A stretch of 64,000 nt of DNA from Cladopsammia gracilis. Its lineage: Eukaryota > Cnidaria > Anthozoa > Scleractinia > Dendrophylliidae. A model generated the notes under the pieces. It was not told where the DNA came from. It worked only from the letters and a program-made list of their open reading frames with translations, and did not search any database. Each line of letters opens with the position of its first letter. Positions within the stretch are counted from its first letter, which is position 1. This document shows positions 54,377 to 64,000 of this stretch, piece by piece. The position numbers were made by a program, and so were the translations under genes. The stretch spans positions 374,501 through 438,500 of the forward strand of contig JAJGOT010000273.1 of NCBI GenBank assembly GCA_022457155.1, in the 5' to 3' direction.

Positions 54377-55849
54377 TAGCCTGCATAACGGGCGTTATTG
54401 GGACGCTCAAGCGGGTTTTAGGTCGCGAGCGCGTAGCGCAAGACACGAGCGCGAAGCGCGAGACACGCACGGGGAGGGAAAAGAAAAAATAACGCCTGTA
54501 GACACGCTATTGTTCGGTCTCTTCCAAACGTTCATCTGGCGAACGTAAATGTCTATTGGCTGATTTGTACCACGTGATGCATGTTGTCGAAATGTGAGAT
54601 CAAGATGTGAGAAATCAAGCTGTTAGAACCAAGATGGCGTTGAGTCTGGAGAAAGCTATTTCAAAAGCTCTTGAGTTAAATTCCTGTATTTAGAATATCT
54701 AAAGAACGAATTGCGAACAGCGAGAATATACAAAAGTAACCACTTACATGCATTAGAATTACTAAACAGCTAACATGCTGGGGATTCAAATATTTCAAAC
54801 CGGATGCGGGATGCAATCTTGACGCCATACGTCTGACAATGGAGGCACTGCCTAGCTCCGAGAAACACGAACCCAACACGAATAAGCTTTGAGGAGCTAA
54901 AAACAACTGCAAGATGCCACTATAGACTGTGGCTATCGCATAATACTTGGATCTTATACTCTTTTAGTCGTGATGAAGAAAAACTATCTCGCGAGTTATG
55001 CTAACCGCAGACTTGCGCTCGCAATTAAATCACGGACTGAGAAATGAACTGATCCTATTAAAAGCAGCGAATAATTCCAACTTAAGCGGCCACTACTGAT
55101 CTTGCAACTCTTTCAAAGTGAGCCAAAAAAACTCCACTGTTATGCCGAGAGCTATCAAACAAACTAATTATTCCAAACGATTCAGGAAAGCGTAAATTCC
55201 TCCTGTCAGTATCACAGCTAGAGATTATTTCCTAAGATCAAAGAAACGAAAACTTTTAGAACAACAGGCCTGTTATATCTTTATTTTGATCCAAAAGGAA
55301 AAAATCTGTCAGGCACTTACCTGGGATAGACTTATTCTAAAGCTGACGAGCAGGATTTGGGTTCGGCCTGTCACCTTTTATAACAACTTGTGTTCATTCC
55401 TTGAAATCCACGTCTTTGAGTAATCGAAAAAACTGGAACGGTAGTACTTTTTTTCTGGAAAACCAGGATTACCACAAAATCTTCAAAAGGAATTGCAAAC
55501 CTTTGGACCATAAACTTTTGTTGGAGTGCACAACATCGTCGCGAATCCTCACGTCCACGGAATTTTATGCAAACAGATTTGGCGCCTTCAGCCACGCTTG
55601 CCGCGAATAATATTAACATTTTTTGATTGGTCGCCGTAGTTATATGCCTGTGAGAATGTCTGATTGTTGTCTGTCAAGTTTAGGGGGCGTGTGTGTGGGC
55701 GGAAGAGACCGAACAATAGCGTGTCTACAGGCGTTATTTTTTCTTTTCCCTCCCCGTGCGTGTCTCGCGCTTCGCGCTCGTGTCTCGCGCTACGCGCTCG
55801 CGACCTAAAACCCGCTTGAGCGCCCCAATAACGCCTGTTATGCAGGCTA
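54377..55849. mobile_element. Non-autonomous Mutator-like element, ~150-bp inverted ends
   Basis: A 1473-bp element from TAGCCTGCATAAC to GTTATGCAGGCTA with very long inverted ends (about 150 bp, through GTTCGGTCTCTTCC) and the exact 9-bp duplication TAAAATGCT (54368-54376, 55850-55858). No coding frame longer than about 100 codons. Confidence 0.9.
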
Positions 55850-55858
55850 TAAAATGCT

Positions 55859-56573
55859 CTACTGATGCACCACTGAAAGTCCATCTTGCAAAATTATTGT
55901 ATGGTTGGCATTTCTGAAAAGCTGGAAAGCCTTTACTTTAATATTTAGGGAACTGTATGTTGCTGCTACAACAAATTTAATTGTTTGTGTCAGCATTATT
56001 GTATACTATTTTTCTATAAAATAATGTATTTTTTGGCCAATCAGTTGTAAATTTCATAAATTAACTTTTATTTCTTTATTATGAAAATGACTCAGCCAAA
56101 CTGACCAGCCTCCTGCATAGGTGCATCTTGGGATAGAGAGGAGAAAGACCAAGACAATCAAGACTTTTACTTGGTTGCACTTTCATTTGCAACACAAAAT
56201 GAGCAAATAGAACATGACATCACATATTACCCGGTATCTTCCATTGTGCCAGACACCAATAATGACTCAATACCAGCATTCACCCTCTTCTTTCCTGGCA
56301 AAGATCTACATGCATGTACAGTGAAAATGGAACTGAAGGAACTTGCCAACTAAATAATTCAACTACAACAAATGTCAATTAAAATTTTCAAGGAAGCTGA
56401 AATGAAAGTTTCCTGGATTCCATGGCTGTATGTTTAAAACTGTTATAAAAACTAGTATGCCAGTGCTTCCTTTAAATCGACAGTGGTTGAATTAGTGGTT
56501 GATTAGGAGATAAACTAGAAAGGGATAACCTCTTATCTCCTTTTCACTTTTTCAATGGAATTGTAAATAAACA

Positions 56574-56615
<42 letters not shown>

Positions 56616-58240
56616 ATTTTATACAATAAGACTTGTATGATGGTGCTATAAGGAATGGCAAAACAATTCAAATTCCACACATCTGTTGCCAGTTCCTTCT
56701 GCAAACCCCTCGAGCCTCACATTGATTTTAATAGTGGTATGACATGTACAAAGCAAGTGACTCAGATACCATCATTCTTTTATTATTCAAGTCCTCCTAT
56801 GTTCAATAATTAAGTAAATTATGTTCAGTATGTTACTTAAATTCAACACTTTTTAAAAGTGCTACTTTCCAGTCTTATATTGCAAGTAATCTCCTATTTC
56901 CTATTTGTGGATAGTCAAGTGAGGTAAACATGCGAGTGTCTATGCTGGAAAATTGGCTCAGGTAGCCAATGTTCTTGCACACTGGCTTGCATGTTTCCCT
57001 TGCTTGACTATCCCACCAAATAATCCCTGAGAGAAATAAGAGACTCCCTACTTTGAAGTCTATATGATTGAGTCTCTCCACTATACACTGCTTATAGTAG
57101 TTGTTACATTTCTTGAAGTATATATTCCTGAAAACAATTTGGGCCCAATAATTCAAATTTTTCAAAGTTTCAATTATTATTGATGTAAAGCAGGTTTTCA
57201 CAAACCAAAAAAACTTTAGCTTCTTGAATTTTATCAGTGTTGTGAACATAAGAAATATTTTTTACATAAAACAAAATTTGGCACAGAATATTTTCAGGAC
57301 CTTCATGAGAAATGTATTACAAGTTCTTTTTCAAACTGCAAATTTGAAATAGACTTCATGATTAAGGAGTCAGGGAATACTTGAAGGGCTCAGTGCAAAA
57401 AGGGGCCTGTTGTATGTGCTAATGTTTGAAAGAAAATCCAACAAAACATTTTATTTTGAGGCCCTGGACATGAATTTACAGTTTTAAAAGCACTTGAAAT
57501 GGCAAAAATGCTTGATTGCTATGTTAGAATCAAGCTCCTTCCTAACATACCGGGATGTAATCTAACCATAAAAATGTCAACAGGCATCCCCAGACCATTA
57601 CCAAAACTCCCTCAGCAAATTACTAAAATACTGAACAAAATCATGCAACATCTCCAGATCATGACTCCTGTAAGAGATTCAGAAAGATCACAACTTAAAA
57701 ATTTATTATATTTTTTTCCCTGAATAAAGCTATGCAGGAAAAGAAAGCAGGAACATTCCATGGAAGCTGACTCAGTAATCAAAACAATATATTTGTACAT
57801 GGGGTGAAGAGCCTTCGGGCCGTTTAGAACCTGAAATACCTAGAAGAAAAAATATATGTATTTTAGATAAACGGAATCAGTAAAAAATAGTATTCTGTGT
57901 TCCAAAAAGTTTGTTGTTATCCCGATAAAGCAAGTTTGCGTGCATCAATCACGCCATCACCTCCCGTGAAATCTTACAAGATAATATGTGACAAACGCGA
58001 AAAAAGCTACAACTTCAAGTCGATTTTTCACCACTAAAACGGCGGGGCCCCAGTGGGCCCCCCGACCTTTTCTCAAAGTTTAACTATTAAACTTTAATTC
58101 TGTGCAAAAATAAATCCAAATACTGACCGAACGATGCAAAGAAAGGGCAAACTAAATACCCGTGTCACACATTAGTGGTAAACAAAGATTTTGAAGACAA
58201 CATGGTTTTCATTGAACAAATTTGATACAAAATATGCTCA
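55859..58240. other. Interior of the 4.7-kb element; no domain recognised
   Basis: The longest frame, 56875-57249 on the minus strand (124 codons), has no recognisable domain. Contains a (TTA)n run at 56574-56613. Confidence 0.35.
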
Positions 58241-58453
58241 CCTGAAGCTACAAGTTGGGTTATAGCTTGCCACGGTATTTCTCTTTCGGCCCTCCGAAAA
58301 CGATAAACTAAAACGTTCGATGAAACGAGAAATCAATCCAAGAACAGAGAGGAGACCTCAACACGAAAGAGTGAAGACGGCCGCCATTAGTATCACTAAA
58401 GTGACGCGTGATTGGACGAATGAAGTCACGTGGACCGTGTCCAACACCGCCTG

Positions 58454-58541
58454 TGCTCCACCTTTCCTGAGCCCTTTTCTGACCCCTGGTGGGTGACAGG
58501 AAGAGAAATGGGTGTACTGGAAAGTCTCTGTTGGTGTAAAA
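58454..58541 (-). pseudogene. Penelope-like RT fragment, upstream half
   Basis: The minus strand reads THFTPTETFQYTHFSSCHPP then GVRKG, continuing (across the insertion) into the 53332-53715 piece. Confidence 0.72.
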
Positions 58542-59078
58542 TGAGTAATCAATGACATCAATGAGTAATCAATGACCCACAAAATTTTTTGGGTTCGATT
58601 AATCATTGATTACTCATTGAGTATTGGCAATACTCAATGATTAATCAATTGATTACCCATTGATTACCCATTGATTACCCATTGATTACCCATTGATTAC
58701 CCATTGATTACCCATTGATTACTCATTGATGTCATTGATCATTGATTAGTTATGCCTGGTTATAGATAAGATATGATTCCCTGGCTTTACGTATCGAGTC
58801 ACGGGAAGTGTGAATAGTTTCTAAAGGAATTAGTTGCACGTCGGAGTTAGAATAGTTAGGATTAGAAAGACAATGTTCTGCAGCAGTAGTAGGTTTAGAT
58901 CTGATGTTGGTTTTGTCAACTAACCGTCTGTGTTTTTTTAGGAAGTTGTGATGTAACTAGAAGGTCACGAAGGTTAGAACTGCGTCTATAAGAACCTTGT
59001 TATTTGAGGCTTTCACCATAGTGAAAACGAACCAACAAGGTCAACAAAATCCTCCACAAGGTCCAAATATAACCGCGT

Positions 59079-59167
59079 TATGCAGGAGTCAATGTTAACC
59101 CCCACCCCGGGACCAGATGGGAATTTGAAAACAACCTCGGTCAAATGTTGACATTGACTCCTGCATT
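59079..59167. mobile_element. Short inverted-repeat element
   Basis: TTATGCAGGAGTCAATGTTAAC and the complement of TGACATTGACTCCTGCATTA; centre rich in C. Confidence 0.55.
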
Positions 59168-59332
59168 AATAAGTTTCTTCGTACTAACAAGGTCTTGATT
59201 CACAAGGGGAATTCCTGTTTTGCGCTTTCTTTCATAACAATGTGTCACTTTTTTCTTGTGAAACGTGAAGTGCCTAAGTATTTTATTTTCCGTGATCTGA
59301 GAACCTGGTACAGGCTAACCGGGGTAGAGTCT

Positions 59333-60098
59333 AAATGCTACGGCTCAGAAGGATGTCAGACACCTTAAAGTGCACCTATGATCAAATTTTTGATTTTCAT
59401 TGTTTTACATTTTCGTGTACTATTAGACTTTCTCACTCATCTTGCCAAATTTCAATCCATTACGAACATCAGAAGTCATTTTATTTTAACATATTTCCGA
59501 GAATTTACGGCCGCCATTAATCAACCATGTTCCAAGGCTTGGTTGCGAATGGGAGAAAGTGACGTCAAAGACTGAAACCTGACTCAAACATACCTCACGG
59601 GCAACCTCGTTCCCAGGGTCTCTCTCTTCTTCCCGCCCCCTCCAGGGGACGGGAAGGAGAAGACCCTGGGAACGAGGTTGACCTCACGGGTTGAAATTAT
59701 AATAACAATCAGCATAGAAAATTGCCTGATGAACAAGTCCAAAGTTTTTGTTGCTTTTCGCGTGATTTTCGCGTGATTTTCATTTTGGGTGATTTTTGGG
59801 TATGTTTGGGAGGAAGTAGTTTTTCTCAAAGGATTGGTAAAATTTAGAGAAATAAGAAATATTGAAGATTTAGTGAATTTTAAAAATTAGAATTTGTAGT
59901 TAATAATTAATAGACGGATACCAAGTTAGTCCACTAGCAACCTGGGGTGCTCTTGCGTGGGTATCGACTGTCTGTTAGTGTTCCAAAAATCATTTTCTTT
60001 CTGCTATCCCTTCTTAAAACATCTTAAAATTTCATTAAAATTCAGGTTTACCCCCGCCTTAATGAAGCTGTCCGACCTCCTTCTGAGCTATAGCAAGT
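59333..60098. mobile_element. Inverted-repeat element related to the Pol III-box MITE, with nested insertions
   Basis: Ends TGCTACGGCTCAGAAGGATG and the complement of CCTCCTTCTGAGCTATAGCA, similar to CAGAAGGACGTCGGACACC of the 2985 family. From the TTAA near 59369 the inside is a partial copy of the 7254-12133 palindromic element. Confidence 0.6.
59601..59680. mobile_element. Short MITE with 9-bp target duplication
   Basis: GCAACCTCGTTCCCAGGGTC ... GACCCTGGGAACGAGGTTG between exact copies of ACCTCACGG (59592-59600, 59681-59689). It sits inside the 7254-type element. Confidence 0.85.
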
Positions 60099-60424
60099 AG
60101 ACTCCACTGTGCACCGGTAGATTTACCGTGACTATTAAGTATCCGGCTTGTATAATGTTAGACTGCAAAACAGTCGTATTTTTTGAGGTGCGGATTTTAC
60201 GAATGCGCGCGGCCTTTGAACAAAAGGTCTGGAGCGTGTGGATACGGAAAGTGGGACTGGGGAGAGCCGCCAAATGAGGCTTCGCGCGCGAGTATCAACG
60301 CCTTTGCGTGAAGCAGCGAAAAATCCCCGACTGTTTTGCAGTCTAGCACAATGTGAAAATTCAGTCGTTTGACTGCAAGATGCTAGCCTATCCTATTTTC
60401 GACTATTTCCTTTGCTTCACGTGA

Positions 60425-61072
60425 AGCACCATGAAAAACTCAAAAGGCAAATTCTGTCATGAGGAGACTCCGCAGGCCACAAACCAAGATGGCGTCCCGA
60501 CAGCTGTTGGTCTTGGATAGTGTGTACTGCTTCAGCGATATCGGTTGTTATTATCGGGGGTATCACATACAGCTTTGGTTTACTTCTACCTATTTTAATG
60601 AAACACTTTCAAGCGACTCCACTAGATACAGGCAGAGAAAACACTGCATTCATATATATCTCAATTTTCTTGGATTACAATTTCACCATAAAGGCTACTG
60701 GAACCAGTTTAATAATACTAAGTAAATTTATTATAGAGATAAGGGTAAACAATTTTATTATCAATTAAGGAAAATCGAATATTACTTTCTCACTATGGGT
60801 GCCCAAGAGGAAATCTCTTGTAAAAATGATAATAATAATTTTGCAAGCAAAGTGGAAATTTAACTGATTTTCAGTTAATGTGAAAACTACACAAACTGAC
60901 TTGCTTTCAAACGTTTTGCTCCATTCAAAAAGACGCAGACAAATTGGATCGAAATCCACCAATCACAGACCACTGACGTGACCGTGGCACCTGTAACGGA
61001 GACCCTAGTTCACCTCTCCTTTTCGCGCGTGCCCCTTGCGTGCTCGAGTACTCGAAATTGTGGCCAGTGTGT
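60425..61072 (+). repeat. Tandem duplication around transporter exon 1, copy 1
   Basis: About 645 bp aligned with 61113-61744: dead exon 1 plus following intron sequence through CTCGAAATTGTGGCCAG. Confidence 0.88.
60431..60631 (+). pseudogene. Dead copy of transporter exon 1
   Basis: Nearly identical to 61119-61320, but one G is missing after codon 11 (GAGGAGACTCC versus GAGGGAGACTCC), giving a stop at codon 30, and the donor GT is GC. It therefore cannot supply the TM1 exon, though its ATG survives. Confidence 0.88.
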
Positions 61073-61112
61073 TCTGAATTATTCTACTTATTCTTTCAGC
61101 AGGTTGCTAGAG

Positions 61113-61744
61113 AGCACCATGAAAAACTCCAAATCCAAATTCTGTCACGAGGGAGACTCCGCAGGCCACGAACCAAGATGGCGTCCAGACAGCTGTTGGT
61201 CTTGGGTAGTGTGTGCTGCTTCAGCGATATCTGTTGTAATTATCGGGGGTATCACATACAGCTTTGGTTTACTTCTACCTCCCTTAATGAAACACTTTCG
61301 AGCGACTAGACTAGATACAGGTAGAGAAAAAACACTGCATTCATACCTATCTCAATTTTCTTGGATTACAATTTCACCATAAAGGCTACTGGTACCAGTT
61401 TAAAAATACTAAGTAAATTAATTATAGAGATAAGAGTAAACAATTTTATTATCAATTTAACTTTCAGGAAAATCGAATATTACTTTCTCACTGTGGGTGC
61501 CCAAGAGGAAATCCATTGTAAAAATGATGATAACAGTTGTGCAAGCAAAGCGGAAATTTAACTGATTTTCAGTTAATGTGAAAACTACGCAAACGGAGTT
61601 GCTTTCAAACGTTTTGCTCCATTCAAAAAGACGCAGACAAATTGGATCGAAATCAACCAACGGAGACCCTAGTTCACCTCTCCTTTTCGCGCGCGCCCCT
61701 CGCGCCCCTCGCGCGCTCGAGTCCTCGAAATTGTGGCCAGCGTG
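61113..61744 (+). repeat. Tandem duplication around transporter exon 1, copy 2
   Basis: The intact partner of 60425-61072. It lacks 33 bp present in copy 1 before CGGAGACCCTAG. Confidence 0.88.
61119..61320 (+). CDS. Transporter gene 2, exon 1
   Basis: TM1 exon, ending RLDTG; donor GTAGAG at 61321. A pyrimidine tract and CAGCAG lie about 20 bases upstream, as in gene 1. Confidence 0.88.
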
Positions 61745-63561
61745 AATTCGGGTTGGAAGGAACCCCAAGTTTGAGTTTTGAACATCTCGTTTAAAAAAAT
61801 TCCCTTGGGCTCTTCTAGTGATAAAACATAAACTCGAAATGAGAATCTATACTGTCAGAATGGCATGCCATTTCTTTTTTGAAAATGCCAAGCTTTTCGA
61901 CATCCCCAGGCGATACGGATTTAGGCAATGTGAGCTGGATCAACAATGCCTTGCGGTCTTGGAATGTAATGCGCAATTCTTTGAGAAAAAAAAACTTTAA
62001 CATGCAAGGCTGATCAAACAGCTGAATTCGTTCGGTTTCTTTTAATATTTCCCAATATTTCGATTACTTAGACAAAACTAACCTTCATCGGGGACTAAGA
62101 AAGCTAAGTGAAGAACAAATTCAGCTGAAAAAAAAGGTTAACAGCCTTGCATGTTAACGTTTTTTTTTATTTAGTTCATTGCTGATCCTGACCTGCACAA
62201 AGATCCAGCTACATTTTACAACTGTTTGTCCAAGTGGTCCTTGTTACAGAATTAGAAGTCATTGGAATTTTTGAGACAAGGTTAACCGAAATAGCTGTAT
62301 ACGTTTTATTAGTTGTGCAGCAGTCTTTGTACTTCTTTTCACTTGTTGTTTATTGCTTTAGCTGATTAGGACGATTAGATCTCTTGAGATCTAACGTCAA
62401 TTTTACAGTCAAATTACTCTGCACGTTCCGCTTATTATTTGAGAATAACTTTCATTAATCGTGAACGGAATGCATTATTCCAATCAAACATTCAACTTTA
62501 AAGCGAATGTTGTATTAATCCAACAATAGCCTAACCCCGGGTAGGGGATTACGGAATGTCGAAAATATCAACTAGTTGTATTGGCACATTTCGAAGGGAG
62601 TTGATTTCAAGGATTCCCAATCTCGATAAATTAATGGTGGTAAGAGATTACTGTATTCAAATAAGGGATAACCAAATTTTCCCTAACAGGAGCGCACCGT
62701 ATATAATATATGTCAGCAATAAATGCTTGATTTACGCGGAGTAGTGAACTCGGCTTGGTCAGTCCGAAATTGGACCAAATTTGGGCTTGTCGCGTATTTT
62801 CTCGCGATCTCTTCTTCGTCACCAGTCAAGAGGAAAGTCGGAGATAGCGAAACATTATTAAGCCAATCAAGTTTCCAAAAAACACATGGCCGCAGGCCCT
62901 TCAATAAACACAAGGTACTATCCAGTTATGTTTTCTTTAATGTACGTCCGACTGTAACTGTTATAACATTTTTTTTATTGCAGCATGGATTGGGGCTTTG
63001 CATCTGTCATGTGGCTACCTCATAAGTCCTTTCGGTTCATATATTACCGATCGCTTCGGCTACAAACTCACCGCCGCGCTGGGCTCTATAGCAGGCATAC
63101 TTGGCTTCTTTCTTGCATCATTGTCTTCTCAAATTTGGATGATGTACGTCACATATGGCATTATGTCTGGTTGTGGACATATAATTATCTACAATTCCTG
63201 CAGTTTGGTAGTTTTGCAGTATTTTGTCAAATGGCGCTCTTTGGCTGTTGGCATTGTGCAATCGGCACCAGCGATCGGCGCGCTTGCTACAACACAACTC
63301 ACACAGGCACTACTAGATGCATTTGGATGGCGATGGACCCTTAGAGGACTTGCTCTGCTGTATTTTGTTTGCGGGTTATGTTCAACTGTCTTTGTACCTC
63401 TTGACCAGCCGAAAGAGGAAAGTGAGGACAACAACTCGATTGCGAAACCACGAATGGAGGAAACAAGGAAATCGCCGCTATTTAGGAATCGTTTATTTTT
63501 GATCCTATTAACTTCAGTGGCCGTCAATCATTTGGCCTGCTACGTTCCAACAGTACACATA
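61119..63561 (+). CDS. Transporter gene 2, SLC16-like paralogue, 3' partial
   Basis: Exons 61119-61320 and 62984-63561 join in frame (260 residues). MKNSKSKFCHEGD leads to DSCWSWVVCAASAI (TM1), then [32 protein letters not shown] and GWRWTLRGLALL, and FVPLDQPKEE in the loop. Exon boundaries and phases are the same as in gene 1 and most residues match, so this is a tandem duplicate. The last two exons (TM8-TM12) must lie beyond 64000. Role: probable plasma-membrane solute transporter; the substrate cannot be told. The start is the ATG aligned with gene 1; the frame is open further upstream but that part is not similar. Confidence 0.88.
62001..62153. mobile_element. TTAA-flanked MITE with hammerhead-like motif
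   Basis: CATGCAAGGCTG to CAGCCTTGCATG between TTAA at 61997-62000 and 62154-62157. The interior complement reads CCCGATGAAGGTTAG...CGAAATATTGGG. Ends match 24663-25122. Confidence 0.75.
62984..63561 (+). CDS. Transporter gene 2, exon 2
   Basis: TM2-TM7 exon, ending YVPTVHI; acceptor TTGCAG, donor GTAAGT at 63562. Confidence 0.92.
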
Positions 63562-64000
63562 GTAAGTACTGAACTCGTCCATTTATATTCACTGGTTTTC
63601 TAGTTTTTGATTAGTCTAGTATGCAAGCAAGCAGCTCCGCGTCTGACTATCTGACCAACACGACTCTGTGACTAAATGTCTAAATACCTAGCTGGCTGGC
63701 AGGCTGGTTGACCGACTTACTTTGCGTTCACACTGCGACAAAACATGCTTTATTTGATCAAGAATGAAACATCTTTCACTTGGTAGTCTCGATCTAAGCC
63801 AGATTAAACACATTAGCGCAAATGCCGTCTCCTCTGTAAACGCTGCTAAACGTTTTTCGTAGGGCTTCAGAAGTGAGATAAAGCCACAAAATCATGCAAT
63901 AGCAACGGTCCGAGCTCCATGATGAACACAGCTTGACTGGCTGCATGGCCCACCGTAACCTCCAGCAACCTGACTAACTGATTGACTGACTGACTGACTG
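63562..64000. other. Start of transporter gene 2 intron 2
   Basis: No exon-like sequence; ends in a (GACT)n simple repeat from about 63978. Confidence 0.5.

Larger units (their letters stand above)
53716..58453. mobile_element. 4.7-kb DNA element with perfect 18-bp inverted ends
   Basis: Ends CAGGCGGTGTTGGACACG and CGTGTCCAACACCGCCTG are exact complements, flanked by the exact 9-bp duplication TGCTCCACC (53707-53715, 58454-58462) inside a Penelope frame. No transposase recognised. On the minus strand the right end looks like a first exon ending CAG/GTGAGC near 58243, with a possible acceptor near 57850, so a spliced transcript is possible. Superfamily undecided: a 9-bp duplication fits Mutator-like or Merlin-type elements. 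Confidence 0.85.
53050..58760. mobile_element. Outer inverted-arm element made of AATCAATGA repeats
   Basis: Left arm about 53050-53275, right arm about 58541-58760. Both consist of variants of (TAATCAATGA/GATTACCCATT); outer ends ATAGCCAGGCATA and TATGCCTGGTTAT are complementary. A Penelope fragment lies between the arms. Confidence 0.6.

Noticed and set aside
1..64000. CRISPR array, operon or other prokaryotic system
   Set aside because: No regularly spaced direct repeats with unique spacers; all gene structure is eukaryotic.

Overview
The window is eukaryotic nuclear DNA, most likely from an anthozoan cnidarian (probably a stony coral). The evidence is AT-rich intron-bearing genes with GT-AG junctions, a metazoan tolloid/BMP1 gene, tandem SLC16-type transporter genes, and a very high density of palindromic mini-transposons, tRNA-derived SINEs, Penelope-like and CR1/L2-like retroelement pieces and a Ty3/Gypsy element. 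The coral assignment is an inference from repeat style; no species-level marker was identified.

Layout. (1) 1-4121: intron or upstream DNA of the first gene. (2) 4122-27613, plus strand: thirteen exons of a tolloid-like secreted metalloprotease, reading through in one frame (about 842 residues) as astacin-CUB1-CUB2-EGF-CUB3-EGF-CUB4-CUB5. Its first exons (signal peptide, propeptide, start of the astacin domain) lie upstream of the window. Its introns hold most of the repeats in this half, including a three-layer nest with an intact Gypsy element of identical 115-bp LTRs. (3) 28-39.8 kb: repeat-rich intergenic DNA with a SINE with clean target duplications, several palindromes, a CR1/L2-like fragment and a Penelope-like element with a GIY-YIG domain and a consensus hammerhead ribozyme. 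(4) 39892-45679: complete four-exon monocarboxylate-transporter-like gene (443 residues), with a LINE inside a mini-transposon in its third intron. (5) 46-60 kb: intergenic repeat field with several nests; the deepest is a Penelope fragment split by a 4.7-kb terminal-inverted-repeat element that itself contains a 1.5-kb Mutator-like element. (6) 60425-63561: a tandem paralogue of the transporter, preceded by a dead copy of its first exon; its last exons lie beyond the window.

The two host gene families have no evident functional link: one is an extracellular protease of the BMP/collagen-processing type, the other a plasma-membrane solute carrier expanded in tandem. I do not see an unknown multi-gene system. 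The most unusual material is mobile-element architecture: mini-transposons carrying tRNA-like Pol III promoter boxes, hammerhead-like motifs recurring in or near palindromes, and Penelope fragments lying between inverted-repeat arms. Exon boundaries were placed by eye from reading frame and splice consensus.
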